This document shows positions 44,940-56,800 of a stretch of DNA of 64,000 bases, piece after piece. The notes under the pieces are model-generated. The model had not been told where the DNA came from. It saw only the letters and a program-made list of their open reading frames with translations, and made no database searches. The number at the start of each line of letters is the position of its first letter. The stretch's first letter is position 1. Made by a program: the position numbers and the translations under genes. Source of the stretch: Obelidium mucronatum (Eukaryota; Chytridiomycota; Chytridiomycetes; Chytridiales; Chytriomycetaceae); NCBI GenBank assembly GCA_025765595.1, contig JAIVFH010000007.1:310001-374000 (forward strand), in the 5' to 3' direction.

Positions 44940-47900
44940 CTACAATGCACAGACAAGGACTGATACAAAGGAAACCATCAAAGAGTGGATTTCACTTCAA
45001 CATCAGTCACATGAATTGATGAGTGAATATTACAACCAATTCTCAAACATTCTTACCAAGATGCGCGCTGATCCAACTAATGCTGCATTCTGTCCATTGT
45101 CAATCTCACTGAAGTCATTAACCATGTCATTGACGCACTCTTCAAACAATCTTTTGGTCATCAAATCCAAAGAATCAAAAGTCTTGAAATTACAAACCTC
45201 AGTGATCTCTTGAAATGATTTTGCCTAGCTCCACAACCCAATGGAAGCAGCAACTTCAACTCCAATGGGGGCAAGGAGGATTCCGTGGACGTGATAGACT
45301 GAAGCTTCAACAACGCAAGCAGTTGTCCCGGACCTTATCCAGCTCAGAACACCCAATGGAATTGTGGAGGCAGGAACTCTAAGAGGGAAGGATACGTTAA
45401 CCAGGGAAGACAATTTCCTGTTAATAGTAACCAACCCACTCACCGCTTACATGCCTTAGAGTTTACAACTCAACAACCTCCAAGTCCTTGCAAAACTTGC
45501 GGAGGCAATCACTTTCACGTTCAATGCTTCAAGTCTTCAGACTATCCATTCAACATGCTACTTCAATTCCCTCAGGGGAAGCCGCTGCTGCCACCAAACA
45601 GGATCCCGTGAGGTTTGCTGCGAGTTGTTACGTGTTTAGACAATAATTTCTAACAACTCACAAAAAATTTCATCACCAAATTTCCACCAAACCCACTCTC
45701 CATCTGTATCTATCACGCTCTGGACTATTCACCTCAACAACAGACATTACACTCCCACACCGGCACCCAAGACAAGTTCATTAGTCAAGTGAAAACAGCC
45801 CGGGGTCCGAGCGGCACGCGCAATTCGGGGTCTGATTAGGGCCCGACTAGGAGTCCGACTAGGAGTCCGAATCGGACCCTATTAGGAGCTGGACCGATTA
45901 GGAGCCTAATAGGGCGCTATTAGGGGTCCTAGTGGCGCTCCTAATCGCAAATGAGCCAATCGGACCTGTGCTTATAGCATTTGTTAGCTCTTAATAGGAG
46001 TTCTAATAGCCATCTTTTAAAAGGTTTTCAGTAGTTAATGTGCATTTTCTCATTTAATGCTATGTCCTATTCGGAAGTCCGACTAGGAGAAAGAAAACCC
46101 CTTCAAATAAAAGGAAAAAATAGAAATCTCCTACTGGAAACAGGTTAGGAGTACATTACGGGGCGGCTAGGAGCGCCAATTAGCCTATTGGCCATTCCGA
46201 TTCGGCCCCTATTCGGGACTGCTCCTAATAGGGCCCTATTAGGACCCTAGTCGCACTCCGAATCGTTTCCCGACTAGGAGGCCGAATCGGGGTCCGAATC
46301 GGGAGTGCCGCTCGCTATAGTACGTGATGGTATCTATCAGCAATATATGTAGGTTTCAGAGAGAAAAGCCGTCTTAGATTCGTCATTTTGACAATATTCA
46401 GGTGGAAATGGCCAAAGTAAGACAATCATCACTACAGCTATCACTAAAATTTCAAATGCAATACAACCAGAGTCACCAATTTCGATGTTGATGTAGATCC
46501 TCCTGTTCAACTGATAATTTCCCCCAGTCGGCAGTCTCTTCCGTACTTCTCGCCCATTTCGATTTGCTGTAGATTGGCTGGTTTGCGCGCTGAAGCCAGA
46601 AGAAGCAACAGCAAGGCCATTGCTTTGTTTTCTGGTAGTCTGTCTTCATTAGTGCTTCTTTTGACACCAGTGCATGAAGCCAACGGTTCCACAGGTTGTA
46701 TGGGGTGTTCTTAGGTAAAACTCAAGGATGGGCGGTGCATTCTGGTTGTCTGAGAATGAGTTCCCCCTGCGAATGATAAGTCATTAGAAGAATTCATTAC
46801 ATTATACAACAATCAAGGAAACACCAAAACTCCTGTACCAGTTTCAGCCAACAAACACTAAGTTTGTCTTTGTCATTGATGGAGGTTGTCGAAAGACTTG
46901 CTTGAAGACCAGAGACTATTTTGTCTCTTTCACTACGTGAAGCTGAACCTTCAGTACTGCGGACAAAGATTGAACTCCGCTTCAGATAACTGGAACTGGA
47001 TACGCAGTCATTATTCTAGAAAATGGATACACTTTATTAATCAAAAACGCATGCCTCACTCCAAAGATTGTAAGTCACCTAATTGGGACCAATGACCTTG
47101 AAGACGCTGGACTCCATTTCCAATCTTCAAGAGGACTCCCAGGTTACTTTGAGAAAGTTGGAAAACAAATAAGCAACCGTTTAAGTCAGATCCAAAGAAA
47201 CATTTCCCTGGTGAACAACTTGGATTTGACGTCGTCGAAATCAAACCACCACATCTCAGAGAACGCCCATACGCGCTTGTGATGTCTGACCTCGCGCTAC
47301 TTGAACACAAGGATGAAGCTTTATTTAGTATGGGCTATTCGACTTCATAGCAAAATATCTACTCACCACAAAACGGATGCAAATGGATCTAGGAGAACTA
47401 GGAAGATCTGAAATACTGCGAACTCAACAACATCTCATTTGAGCCAGGAATACCAGAACAGCACCAAATGGATGGAGGACCCAAAAGGACAATTCAAACC
47501 TTGAGCAAGATGGCCAGGACTTTTCTATATCCATGCAAAGCACCATTAGACTATTGGGGATACCTGTTTGAACATGCATCAGAAATCAACAATGTCTTAC
47601 TCACGCGATATTGATAGTCCCAAATATGCCAACTCTGGAATTTGTCCTCAAACGTCCCACTTCCAACTCTTTGGTGTGCTGTCAAGTATCTCCCTGTATC
47701 AACACAAATTGTGAGCAAGATGGAACCAACAAGGAAAGAAGGAAATTACCTCGGATCCAAGACTCCATCCCAAGTCATAGTCCTCAACTTGGAAACTGTT
47801 CGCGTTCACCTTGTTTGATTCAAAGATTGTATCTTCAAGCCCACCATCAATCCCTTGTGGCCGCAACCAAACTTTGCCACCACCACGCAACTTGGTCTTG

Positions 47901-47942
47901 AGTTTGCCAGAGCCACTAATCAAGACAATGTCACTGTGGATA
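44940..47942 (+). mobile_element. Decayed Ty1/copia-like retrotransposon
   Basis: Recognisable pieces in order: a gag fragment (ELMSEYYNQFSNILTKMRAD) at 45005-45070; a zinc knuckle CKTCGGNHFHVQC near 45496-45534; a protease-like FVIDGGCRKTC near 46865, where DGG replaces the usual D-S/T-G; the GAG-pre-integrase-like LLIKNACLTPKIVSHLIGTN near 47030; and an integrase fragment (MDGGPKRTIQTLSKMARTFL, PLDYWGYLFEHASEINNVLL) at 47468-47600. Many stops and frame changes. It is interrupted by an element at 45800-46317 and followed by a pogo fragment. No LTRs were identified. Confidence 0.6.
45800..46317. repeat. CCTAATAGG/CCGAATCGG-word element, copy 1
   Basis: About 520 bp composed largely of degenerate short palindromic words (gtccgaatcgg, cctaatagg, gactaggag, ccgattagg), strongest at both ends and AT-rich in the middle. 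The termini carry an inverted repeat: CGAGCGGCAC near 45808, and its complement GTGCCGCTCG near 46305. It is inserted within the decayed copia element. Confidence 0.7.
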
Positions 47943-48392
47943 GAGTGGCCCTTCGATTCCAACCTATATCCTATAATTTTGACCTACCACAACATTGTAA
48001 TTTTCAATAAAACAAAATCAAACAACTGTCAACCACGGCAAGCCTTTTATGAATCAATCCAAAACCAAGTCTGCAAAGGCTGCATCCAAGGAAACAGCCA
48101 AAGTGGCAACCCTGCAAGACATGGCTAATATGGTGAACGCCAACCATTCTGTCACCAACGCCGCAAAACTTGCCAGCCAAGAGCACGTGATTTACATTGA
48201 CGCACTTTGATCTGCTTATAGACGTCGTGAGAAGGCTCCAGAACTCTCCCATTGCAACCAGCAGTTCACAGATGTCGAGGAAGAAACCTTCCTCCCCTTC
48301 CTAGAGGCCAGATTGCTCTGCCATTATCCCATGCTTGTGTAGACTTCATCAATTTGATCACAAGAATCTACCGAGCCAAGCACAAGAACTCT
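47943..48392 (+). mobile_element. Pogo-like element, 5' fragment
   Basis: Starts with the inverted terminus gagtggcccttcgattcc..., then 100 bp of shared leader (attttgacctaccacaacattgta), then ATG at 48049 and the first about 110 codons of the same transposase as at 49.7-51.0 kb, in opposite orientation. It has base changes, a stop (tga in place of the Arg codon after DAL) and is cut off after AKHKNS. Confidence 0.8.
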
Positions 48393-48439
48393 GCACTGCC
48401 CAAGCTCCCATAGGAATTCTGATTGAAAAAAACGCAATT

Positions 48440-48560
48440 TTTCATTGCTCCTAATCGGATTTTTTGCTCCTAATAGGAGCGCTACTAGCGTTTTTCACTC
48501 CTAATAGCAAATCAATTGGACCCATTAGGTGCCCTAATGGGGAGTTTTCCACCGATAAGG
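48440..48560. repeat. CCTAATAGG-word element, copy 2 (short)
   Basis: About 120 bp with ctcctaatcgg, ctcctaataggagcgctactagcg and similar words; the end of the pogo fragment abuts it. It is a truncated relative of the 45.8 kb element. Confidence 0.6.
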
Positions 48561-49172
48561 ACCATTCGCACCGGTGAACATAAAGCAACCAAGAACAAAT
48601 ATTTATGCAGCTGCACGATGCAGACTATAGCAACTTTACTGCAGAAATCTCTTCCATTGCAATTGAATCTTTGAGAATTTTCAACTTAGCATAATTATCA
48701 AAATGAGTGACCCTTCGATTCCGACCTATACCCGATAAAAATGAACTGTTCAAAATGACTATTTTTTCACATAACAACTGATTCGAAACCACAACATCAG
48801 CCAAAATTTAATCACATATTCTCTTTTATTGAAACTTCTAACTGCAAAAAGGATACTAACGTAACAGTTAAGGTGATGTTGATTTAGGCCTCACTTCCCA
48901 CAGCTTTCGACATGGCTGTCAAACAAGCCCTCGCTATTAACCTTGCACTCAGGGCAGATCCGATCTTTTTGTGCAGCGGCCATTTTCTGAAACTACTCTA
49001 CACAACTTCGCCTCCTTTCCAGCCTCTTTCTCCAGATCCTTTGCAACTCTCTTCTGCCTTCTATTCAGTTCCGACGCCACTTTTCTCTTCGTTTCCTTGG
49101 CGGCAACAGCATTGTCTTGCGATTTTTTTCAAGTCTTCAAACGAGTAGACTTGATCCAGTTTTACAAATTTC

Positions 49173-49719
49173 ACTAGACATACGCTCAGTCACTTTGCTT
49201 CTTCGCAGTGCAGGTTGCAAATCCAGAGAAATAAGGGTATTTCAACACCTGAAAGCAGAACTGGGATTGCAAAGGTTTTATTTTAAAACCTTATAATATT
49301 GCAAGAAAGTGGCTTTTTTTTTTTAGAAATTTAAAGCGGCTGTCTTCTTTGTTTCCAAAAGAAACTATTTTTAACCAACCACCTCCAACAGCACTGCTGA
49401 CAGATTCTTATCATGCCTGCAATTGGGGCTGCTTATATAGCATTAATTTTCTGACAGGACAGCCGGAAACTCAAACATGTAAAACATGATCACTCAGGTC
49501 AAGATGCCCTTCTTGAGACAGTTGAGTGATTGATGGAACATGGAGTGACTTTGGTTCCATGTCAGTTTTACTTGAATTGTCAGGGAAATATCAGCTTGAA
49601 CGTATCCATTTCGAAAAATAGAACTATTAACAACTTTTCTATAAATAGAACTACAAGGAATTGGCCTCAAACCTCCTCAAACTCCCCTTTAACATGACAG
49701 GTTGACAAGCAACCTGCAA
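49173..49719 (-). mobile_element. Noncoding dispersed repeat, copy 3 (inside transposase)
   Basis: The reverse-oriented copy ending GACAAGCAACCTGCAAC inside the transposase coding region. The last 16 codons of the present ORF (AGCLSTCHVKGEFEEV) are translated from this repeat, not from the transposon. At about 547 bp it is the shortest of the five copies. Confidence 0.8.
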
Positions 49720-51049
49720 CAGGCTGTGCAGCGACTTTTCGAATTACAGAAGCCGAAGATGAAGACTCAAAGTACCCCAGGAACTCTTTGACAGCTGGAG
49801 AGAGGTTGGTGGAGTCGTTGGGGACAGCTGCAACATTGAGTTGGGCATTTTTCAAAATGATCTCTTTTGACCATGGATAAATGCCAGTAGTCTTGAACGC
49901 AGAACTGATCAGGTGAGGTGTTAGGCAGCTGCGAGCTTCAAGAGTTATTGGTACCAACTCCTCCCCAAGACTCTTGAACGTACAGTTGCTAAAGCTTCTT
50001 TTTTCCTGAAAAAGCCGGCAAATTTTGTTTTTCAAAGTTGCGAAAATAGACTCGTCCAGTGGCTGGAGGAAGTGCGTTGTGTTTGCAGGTAGAAAAAAAC
50101 CTTTAATACCAGGCTTGAAGCAGTGGGATAGAACGTCAGAGGTCTTGTGGACACCAAGATTGTCCAAAAGAAGCACCGGAGTCAAGCCTGGATGCAAAAT
50201 GTCCCACCGAGCCTTAAACTCCTTCAACACAGGTGTCAAAAAACCAGTGTCACTAAAGACAAAGATGCATGCTGTGGAGCCTCGTGTGTTTCTTTGGGCA
50301 TCTGGGTCGGTGATCTCAAGATTTCCGAACTTTGTGGGAAGCACAATAACATCCAAAATTCGGCTTCCAGAGGCAGTTACGAACGGAATAAAGCTAGCCA
50401 CCTTGCCTCTGGAGCCAGTAAGTTTGTTTGCCCGATCAACGACAGTGCTTACAAGTGCCTTGGAGCTGGAAGAGCTATTCTGAAGCTTCATTCGCATTTC
50501 ATCAACGTTGCACAGAACTTTCCAACTGAGGCCGTTAGTGGCCATCCAGGCTTGAAACCGCTCAACCCAGTTACAGATCTCCTGGTAAGTTAACGGATCG
50601 GTGCGTGCCTGGCTTATAGCTTTGGTAGTTCGAAGGCAAATGCGGTCTGTGTGACGTTGGTAGAAACCATCATACCACTTCTCAGCCGTCCACTCAGAGT
50701 TCTTGTGCTTGGCTCGGTAGATTCTTGTGATCAAATTGATGAAGTCTACACGAGCCATGGGACGATGGCAGAGCAATCTGGCCTCTAGGAAGGAGAGGAA
50801 GGTTTCTTCCTCGACATCTGTGAACTGCTGGTTGCAATGGGAGAGTTCTGGAGCCTTTTCACGACGTCTATAAGCAGATCGAAGTGCGTCGATGTTAATC
50901 CCGTGCTCTTGGCTGGCAAGTTTTGCGGCTTTTGCGGCGTTGGTGACAGAATGCTTGGCGTTCACCATATTAGCCATGTCTTGCAGGGCTGCCACTTTGG
51001 CTGTTTCCTTGGATGCAGCCTTTGCAGACTTGGTTTTGGATCGATTCAT
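49667..51049 (-). CDS. Pogo/Tigger-family DDE transposase, C-terminus replaced
   Basis: A 460-codon ORF. It has an N-terminal psq-type helix-turn-helix (SVTNAAKAAKLASQEHGINI), then a CENP-B-like DNA-binding domain (WYDGFYQRHTDRICLR), then a DDE_1 catalytic domain with the first Asp in CNVDEMRM, the second in VLLLDNLGVHKT and the third in LPANTTHFLQPLDESIF. It has no internal frame breaks, unlike most genes here, which suggests recent activity or a better consensus for a multicopy element. The true C-terminal tail is separated by the repeat insertion, so activity of the product is doubtful. Confidence 0.88.
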   Translation of the reverse strand: MNRSKTKSAKAASKETAKVAALQDMANMVNAKHSVTNAAKAAKLASQEHGINIDALRSAYRRREKAPELSHCNQQFTDVEEETFLSFLEARLLCHRPMARVDFINLITRIYRAKHKNSEWTAEKWYDGFYQRHTDRICLRTTKAISQARTDPLTYQEICNWVERFQAWMATNGLSWKVLCNVDEMRMKLQNSSSSSKALVSTVVDRANKLTGSRGKVASFIPFVTASGSRILDVIVLPTKFGNLEITDPDAQRNTRGSTACIFVFSDTGFLTPVLKEFKARWDILHPGLTPVLLLDNLGVHKTSDVLSHCFKPGIKGFFLPANTTHFLQPLDESIFATLKNKICRLFQEKRSFSNCTFKSLGEELVPITLEARSCLTPHLISSAFKTTGIYPWSKEIILKNAQLNVAAVPNDSTNLSPAVKEFLGYFESSSSASVIRKVAAQPVAGCLSTCHVKGEFEEV

Positions 51050-51507
51050 AAAAGGCTTGCTGTGGTTGACGGTTGTTTTGATTGTGTTTTATTGAAAATT
51101 ACAATGTTGTAGTAGGTCAAAATTATAGGATATAGGTCGGAATTGAAGGGTCACTCAATGAAAATTTTCTCAAATCTGCACTTGTACATATTTCCATCCC
51201 CATTAAAATTTCATGGCAAATTTTTTCCCTTCACCAATTTTTCACCCTGCATGCTTATTAACAATTTTAATATGTTCCTGGAGAGAACCTTAAAAATTTA
51301 TCACTCATGCCTAACTTTGAATATTTGTCTCACCCAATAATAATTGTTCAATGCTGCTGCCATTTCTTAACTGCACTATGTCAACCTATATAAATTCTTG
51401 ATTGCATGCAAACATAGCTACTTCATTTGTAGTGAATAAATTCATGATTGTGATATCTGAAGCAATTGCAGGTAGCTCAGTCAAACAGAAATAACAACAG
51501 AATAATA

Positions 51508-52203
51508 ACTAGACACATACGCTCAGTCGCTTTGCTTCCTCGCAGTGCAGGTTGCAACTCCAGAGAAATTAGGACTTAGTGGGATGGCAACACTTGCAAG
51601 GAGAAAATTTCTTTTTAGGGGTGTGTGCGATAAGTCAGAATTTCTATTTTGATTACCAGAAAATTAAAGAGGCTCTCTTCTTTGTTTCCAAATTTAAAAT
51701 CTTGGGGGATGACCAGAAGATGTCAAACAAGCCAAAAGCAGACAGATTTTCATCATGAGTCTGCCTGCAATATGTGCTGCTTACTAGGCATTAATCTAGC
51801 CTTGAGTCACTTCTTATTTTGCCTTCTTTAGAGCTTCCATTATTTGTGTTAGTTGATGAAATCTATTAGAGGAAAGCTTATTCTGGTTTTCAGCAAGCCT
51901 GACATGACAGCAGCTAGAAAATAAAATAAGCAAAACATGATTACTCAGGTCAAAAAATCCTTCTTGAGACAGTTGTGTTGTCTGGAGTTACTTTATTTCC
52001 AAGTCAATTTTCCTTTAATTGCCAGGGAAGCAACAGCTTGAACAAGTCCATTTTATAAAAATAGAACTATTAAAAACTCCCTTCTTAACCCTCAAACCAT
52101 TTGAACAAAGTAGGAACATCTTTTCTATAAATAGAACTACAAGGAATTGGCCTTCAACCCCCTCAAACTCCCCCTTAACATGACAGGTTGACAAGCAACC
52201 TGC
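51508..52203 (-). mobile_element. Noncoding dispersed repeat, copy 4
   Basis: A reverse-oriented copy, actagacacatacgctcagtcg... to ...gacaagcaacctgca, about 696 bp and nearly the same as copy 2 in inverted orientation. Confidence 0.8.
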
Positions 52204-52252
52204 AATAAACATACGTGCGACACGAGTTTGTATTACGTAGGGGTTGTTATTT

Positions 52253-52286
52253 TTATCCGGTATAGGTCGGAATTGAAGGGTCACTC
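52253..52286. repeat. Solitary pogo-type terminus
   Basis: ttatccggtataggtcggaattgaagggtcactc matches the left terminus at 48705 in reverse complement, including the tatacc-gataaaa extension, so it may be the far end of the element whose 5' end is at 47943. Confidence 0.65.
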
Positions 52287-52665
52287 ATACCAATGTTAAA
52301 AACTATCTTGACATAATGGAAAAAGTCAAAAGCTACACCACACAGTCCTCAAGGCAAACGCTGCGAGACTTGAACTACAAACTATCAAATCAACATTTAA
52401 CAAAACGTTACCATTCATCTTGCTTGGAACTTGCAGGGGACACCTTGAACGGATTGAGGGGAAGTTACAATACACAAAACAAAATTCTATTAATAAGGGC
52501 CAAGCCCTGATCCCGGGATCCCCAACACATGAACAAATACCTTGATCACCAAAATCAACGGTAGCCAAAAACAATTGGAAGTACTCTCGAAGAGGGGAAA
52601 CTCTCCACATACAAAATCACTACAAAAATCAAAACAACTTTTACCACACATCATTACAAAAACAC

Positions 52666-53279
52666 ACTAGAGACATACGCTCAGTCACTTTGCTTCTTCG
52701 CAGTGCAGGTTGCAACTCCAGAGAAATTAGTGATTGCAACAGGGTGTTTGCAATAAGTCAGAATTTCTATTTTAATTGCTAGAACATTTAAAGAGGCTGT
52801 CTTCTTACTTCCAAATTTAAAATCTTGGGGGATGACCAAAAGATGTCAAACAAGCCAAAAGCAGAAAGATGCTCATCATGAGTCTGCCTGCAATCTGTGC
52901 TGCTTACTAGGCATTAATCTAGCCTTGAGTCACTTCTTATTTTAAGCTTATTCTGGTTTTCAGGTGGACAAGCATGACATGACAGCAGCCGGAATATTAA
53001 ATGAGTAAAACATGATTACTCAGGTCAAAAACCCCTTCTTGAGACAGTTGTGTTGTCTGGAGTTACTTTGTTTCCAAGTCAATTTTCCTTTAATTGCCAG
53101 GGAAGCAACAGCTTGAACGTGTCCATTTTCTAAAAATAGAACTATTAAAAACCCCCTTCTTAACCCTCAAACCATTTAAACAAAGTAGGAACATCTTTTC
53201 TATAAATAGAACTACAAGGAATTGGCCTTCAACCCCCTCAAACTCCCCCTTAACATGACAGGTTGACAAGCAACCTGCA
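52666..53279 (-). mobile_element. Noncoding dispersed repeat, copy 5
   Basis: A reverse-oriented copy with both ends intact (actagagacatacgctc ... caagcaacctgca), about 614 bp with internal deletions. Confidence 0.8.
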
Positions 53280-53593
53280 ATATACTCCTTACCTCAGTGG
53301 CTTGAACCAACAACAATAGACTAGTAACATTACAAATAACACTTAGTAAAACTACAAAACCACTCAAAAGTACAATGAAGCGTACCTTGTACCTTAGGGG
53401 CAGTAGCGCCCCCCTAGGAGGAAATCAAGAGCCAAGTCAAAACTGCGGGGAATGGGGAGGATGAAGGGAGGGAGGAAGAGTTTGGGATTGCAAGTTGGGG
53501 TCGTCGTGTTGGCAGGCGGGAGGTCTGCAAGGGAAAAGAGTAAATGGGGCCGGGTCTTGTTAAACCGTTTTAAGAAATTGGAGGGGGATCAAC

Positions 53594-53843
53594 AGTTCGA
53601 CAAAGTGTTTATTACAAAATACAGCTCATGTTATTAAAAAAAAAGCAATGAAGCGTACCTTAACAAGCCAAGGTCTTGGCGCATCAGTAAAACCGCCGCC
53701 GCAGCCACCACCAACAGTACCAAAACCAGGAACGACGCCGCAACCCATGCGTTGGAGACTCAGCAAATACCAACACTCGACGAAGAAAAGGCACATTTTT
53801 TTTTTTGGTGTGAACTGTATTTTGTAATAAACACTTGTCGAAC
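53594..53843. repeat. Inverted repeat, 27-bp arms
   Basis: gttcgacaaagtgtttattacaaaatac at about 53597-53624 recurs inverted at about 53817-53843 with one base fewer. The 190-bp interior has no ORF. Confidence 0.7.
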
Positions 53844-53899
53844 TACTATTTTCCCCCCAATTGCTCGGATTGATTAGTAAGGCCCGGCCTCATACTCCG

Positions 53900-56800
53900 A
53901 TTTGCACCTAATCCCCCTTGTAGACCCCCAGTCTACTACCAGTATCACTTCCCCGCTCCCATCTTCCAACTCGTCTTGAGTTTCCACCTATGTTGTGTAC
54001 CCCTAATCTACAACAACCCCACTTTCTCCACTTCCATCCCTCCGCTCCTCTTGAGCTTCCATTGTTATCAAAACCCCCTGTGGGGAAAAAAGGGAGCCCC
54101 CATCTGGCCTCCCTTCCACCATATGTCTCTTGCTTGCGGGGTTCCAGTCCCCTTGCCGCTTGCTTGATCCTTGTGTTGGTGGAACTCCCTCTGGATGGGT
54201 CCACTCTTGTTGCTGTCCCCCGGGTATTTGTAGGGACACCGGTCTCATGTCCACCTCTTTGTCTGCATCTTCGTCAGGTATTTCTAGTCTTTGTCTTTCC
54301 CTTGCTATGTCATGGCTGATTTCTGCCAGTGTCGTTTTCCCTTTTGTAAGCTCTTTGAATGCTCTGTCTTCATATTCTTGTAGTTCTTCCAGTTTCCTTT
54401 TCAGTTGTTTCTTTTCAATTTCTTTTTCTTTGCCGTGCGTTCCTTCTTTTTGTTTTCCTGCCTGCTCTCATCAGTTTTTGATTCCTTTCCTGGCCCTTGG
54501 TGCTTTTTTGGTTTGTATTCGAATTCGTCATTCTTGATGTATGGGATCATGTATCTGCTAGATGTTGTATTTTCTTGATTCCTTTTCTGTCTTCCATTAG
54601 CGTTTTGGTTGCTTTTTTGATTCTCCCCATTGCGCATAGTTGACATATGGTTTCACTTTTGATCTTTGTGTTTTTGGTTGTTCTTGGTTCATTGTTCTTT
54701 TCCGTTTTGTTCTGGATCCCTCTTTTCTGGGGTTTTTATCTTTCCTCTTAGTCTTGTCTTTCTCAGTGATTCCGCAGGCAAGTTCAAATTCAATTGCCTT
54801 TTCGTTGCGGTATTTCCAGAATTTCTCCTTTACTTCCTATCTCAGCTTGTACAATAATTCTTCTGATTCTTTCCGCCTGCTGTACTTCGCATTTTTTGAT
54901 GCATTTGTGGGTTATCTCTCATATCCTGCAACCTGTTTGAATGAGAATCTGTCTGTTTTGGAGTTTATCGAGATCTTGTCTTCTTCCATGTATTGGTTTG
55001 TTGGTTGCCCCATCCAGTTTCTGAACCACTTTTCCAGCTTGGTATTAATTTCCTCTAGTGTCAGATTACTTTCTTTCTCAATTTCTCTCCTTTTAGGTTG
55101 CTTCCTGTTGGTATTAGAGTTGGTTGGATGTCTCCCTCAGGGTTACTGGGTTGTTGTTGGCATTCTTCCTCAATCTTTTTACTAAGTTTTTTGATGAAGT
55201 TGGTCATGATTTCTCCTCTGGTTTCTTGCATTACTGGGCAAATCCATAGGTGCTCCTTTGTTTCTTCCTCATCTGAGAGGCATACTCTACAGCATCCATT
55301 GGGGTAGAGGTCCTGATGTCTTTTTCGCATTTCTTTTTGGGTTGGTAGTTGCCTATGTGTTGAGTTTATCAGGTATTTCCTATAGTGACTGAGGTTTTCA
55401 CTGGTGAATAGTGAGGTTGTTTTGTATCCACATTGGATTACCGTGAAGGTAAGACCCAGGTCTACCAACTCCTGGATTTCTTTGATGTGGTTGGTCTTTC
55501 CATTCCAGGTGTGCTGCTATTTTGGCTATTTCTTTTAGGTTGTTTCTATATGCTCCCTTGATGATATTCCCATCCGCCTTTAGGATGAATTTTATGTTTG
55601 ATTGGCATTTGTTTTCTTGTTCAGTTCTCTGGGGTGTATGTTAAAGTTGAGTTTTTTTAGTCTATTGTAGGTCGAAATTACTGTCATGTTATCAATATTG
55701 ATCGTGTTTGAGAAGTTCCTGCACCCAATTTCAGGGCCATATGCTCTGGGTTTGTTGAGTGTGTATTCCTTCCAGTTTGAAGTTCACTTGTTTGCCGCTG
55801 CTGGCACCATCTCTGAAGAATACAGATCCTGCTATGCTTGGGGCTCCATTGATGGTTTTCAGCAATCCATCAGTGTAGATGCTATCATATGTATTGTTCA
55901 GACAGTTGTTAATTCTGGTCCCAATGGCTTCCAGTGTTTGTTCATCACTGCACTAAAAGTTTTTTCCTGCTCTCTTTGCACCGTCATTTCTATTATTTTC
56001 AAATATCTTATTTGCTGCATGAGCACCGTGTTAATGATCATTATTGTACTTTTGTTTGTGATTCTTTTGTCTTTCAGCCTGTTTACCATGGCTTGGATTT
56101 GGGTCTGTATTTCCTCAATTGCTCTTGTGTTTGAGTTATCAGCCGAGAAGTCGTTTCCCAATCTTCTTTCACTTAGGTCTTTTTGCAATACTTCCACTTC
56201 ACTTTGGTCTCCCCACTTCAGAACTGATTGGGGGGTTTTGGGGTTGATGGCAATTTCTTTGACTTTTTTGGTGTTGGATGCTATAGTATTTCCCTCTTGG
56301 AATTCATACAGCAGTTTGGCCTGTTTTTCCAGTTCTTTCCAGTTGTCAGCTACTGTGTTGGTGTCGTCAAAATGCGAGGGCTGATATGTCTTTCGATATA
56401 GTTTTGGTATCCCAGTTTTTTCCATTGAATCTTGTTTTGATATTTGCTGAGAGTTTTATACCTTTGGTTTCTTGGTCAATGACACACAGGATTGTGTCCC
56501 AGAAGATTCTCCATTCAATAGGGGCCAGGATGGAGCCTTGTTGGATCATAGTGCCTATTTGTATGCTTTCTGTCTCGCCGATTGCCGTTCTAATTTTTGC
56601 CGTAAGTCTCATTATATTTCCATGCCCAGTAGCAGAATGGAATTTTGACTCTTCTGTGGCTTCTCATAACAGCTCTTGAGCTCACTGAGTCAAAGGCTTC
56701 TTCTTGGTTTCATTCAATACAGTGATTGATGATTGCTTTAACACAATGTATGACTGGGTCAGTGGATTCACCTGGGAGGACAGAGCAGTTTCTTTCCTTT

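Larger units (their letters stand above)
48705..51156 (-). mobile_element. Pogo-like DNA transposon with nested insertion
   Basis: Bounded by inverted termini: left gagtgacccttcgattccgacctata, right the complement of gagtgacccttcaattccgacctata. Inside are the transposase (minus strand) and, at 49173-49719, an inserted copy of the dispersed noncoding repeat. Left of that insertion (48920-49130) the minus strand still encodes a Lys/Glu/Ala-rich tail (NRRQKRVAKDLEKEAGKEAK) typical of transposase C-termini, now cut off from the rest. Confidence 0.8.
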
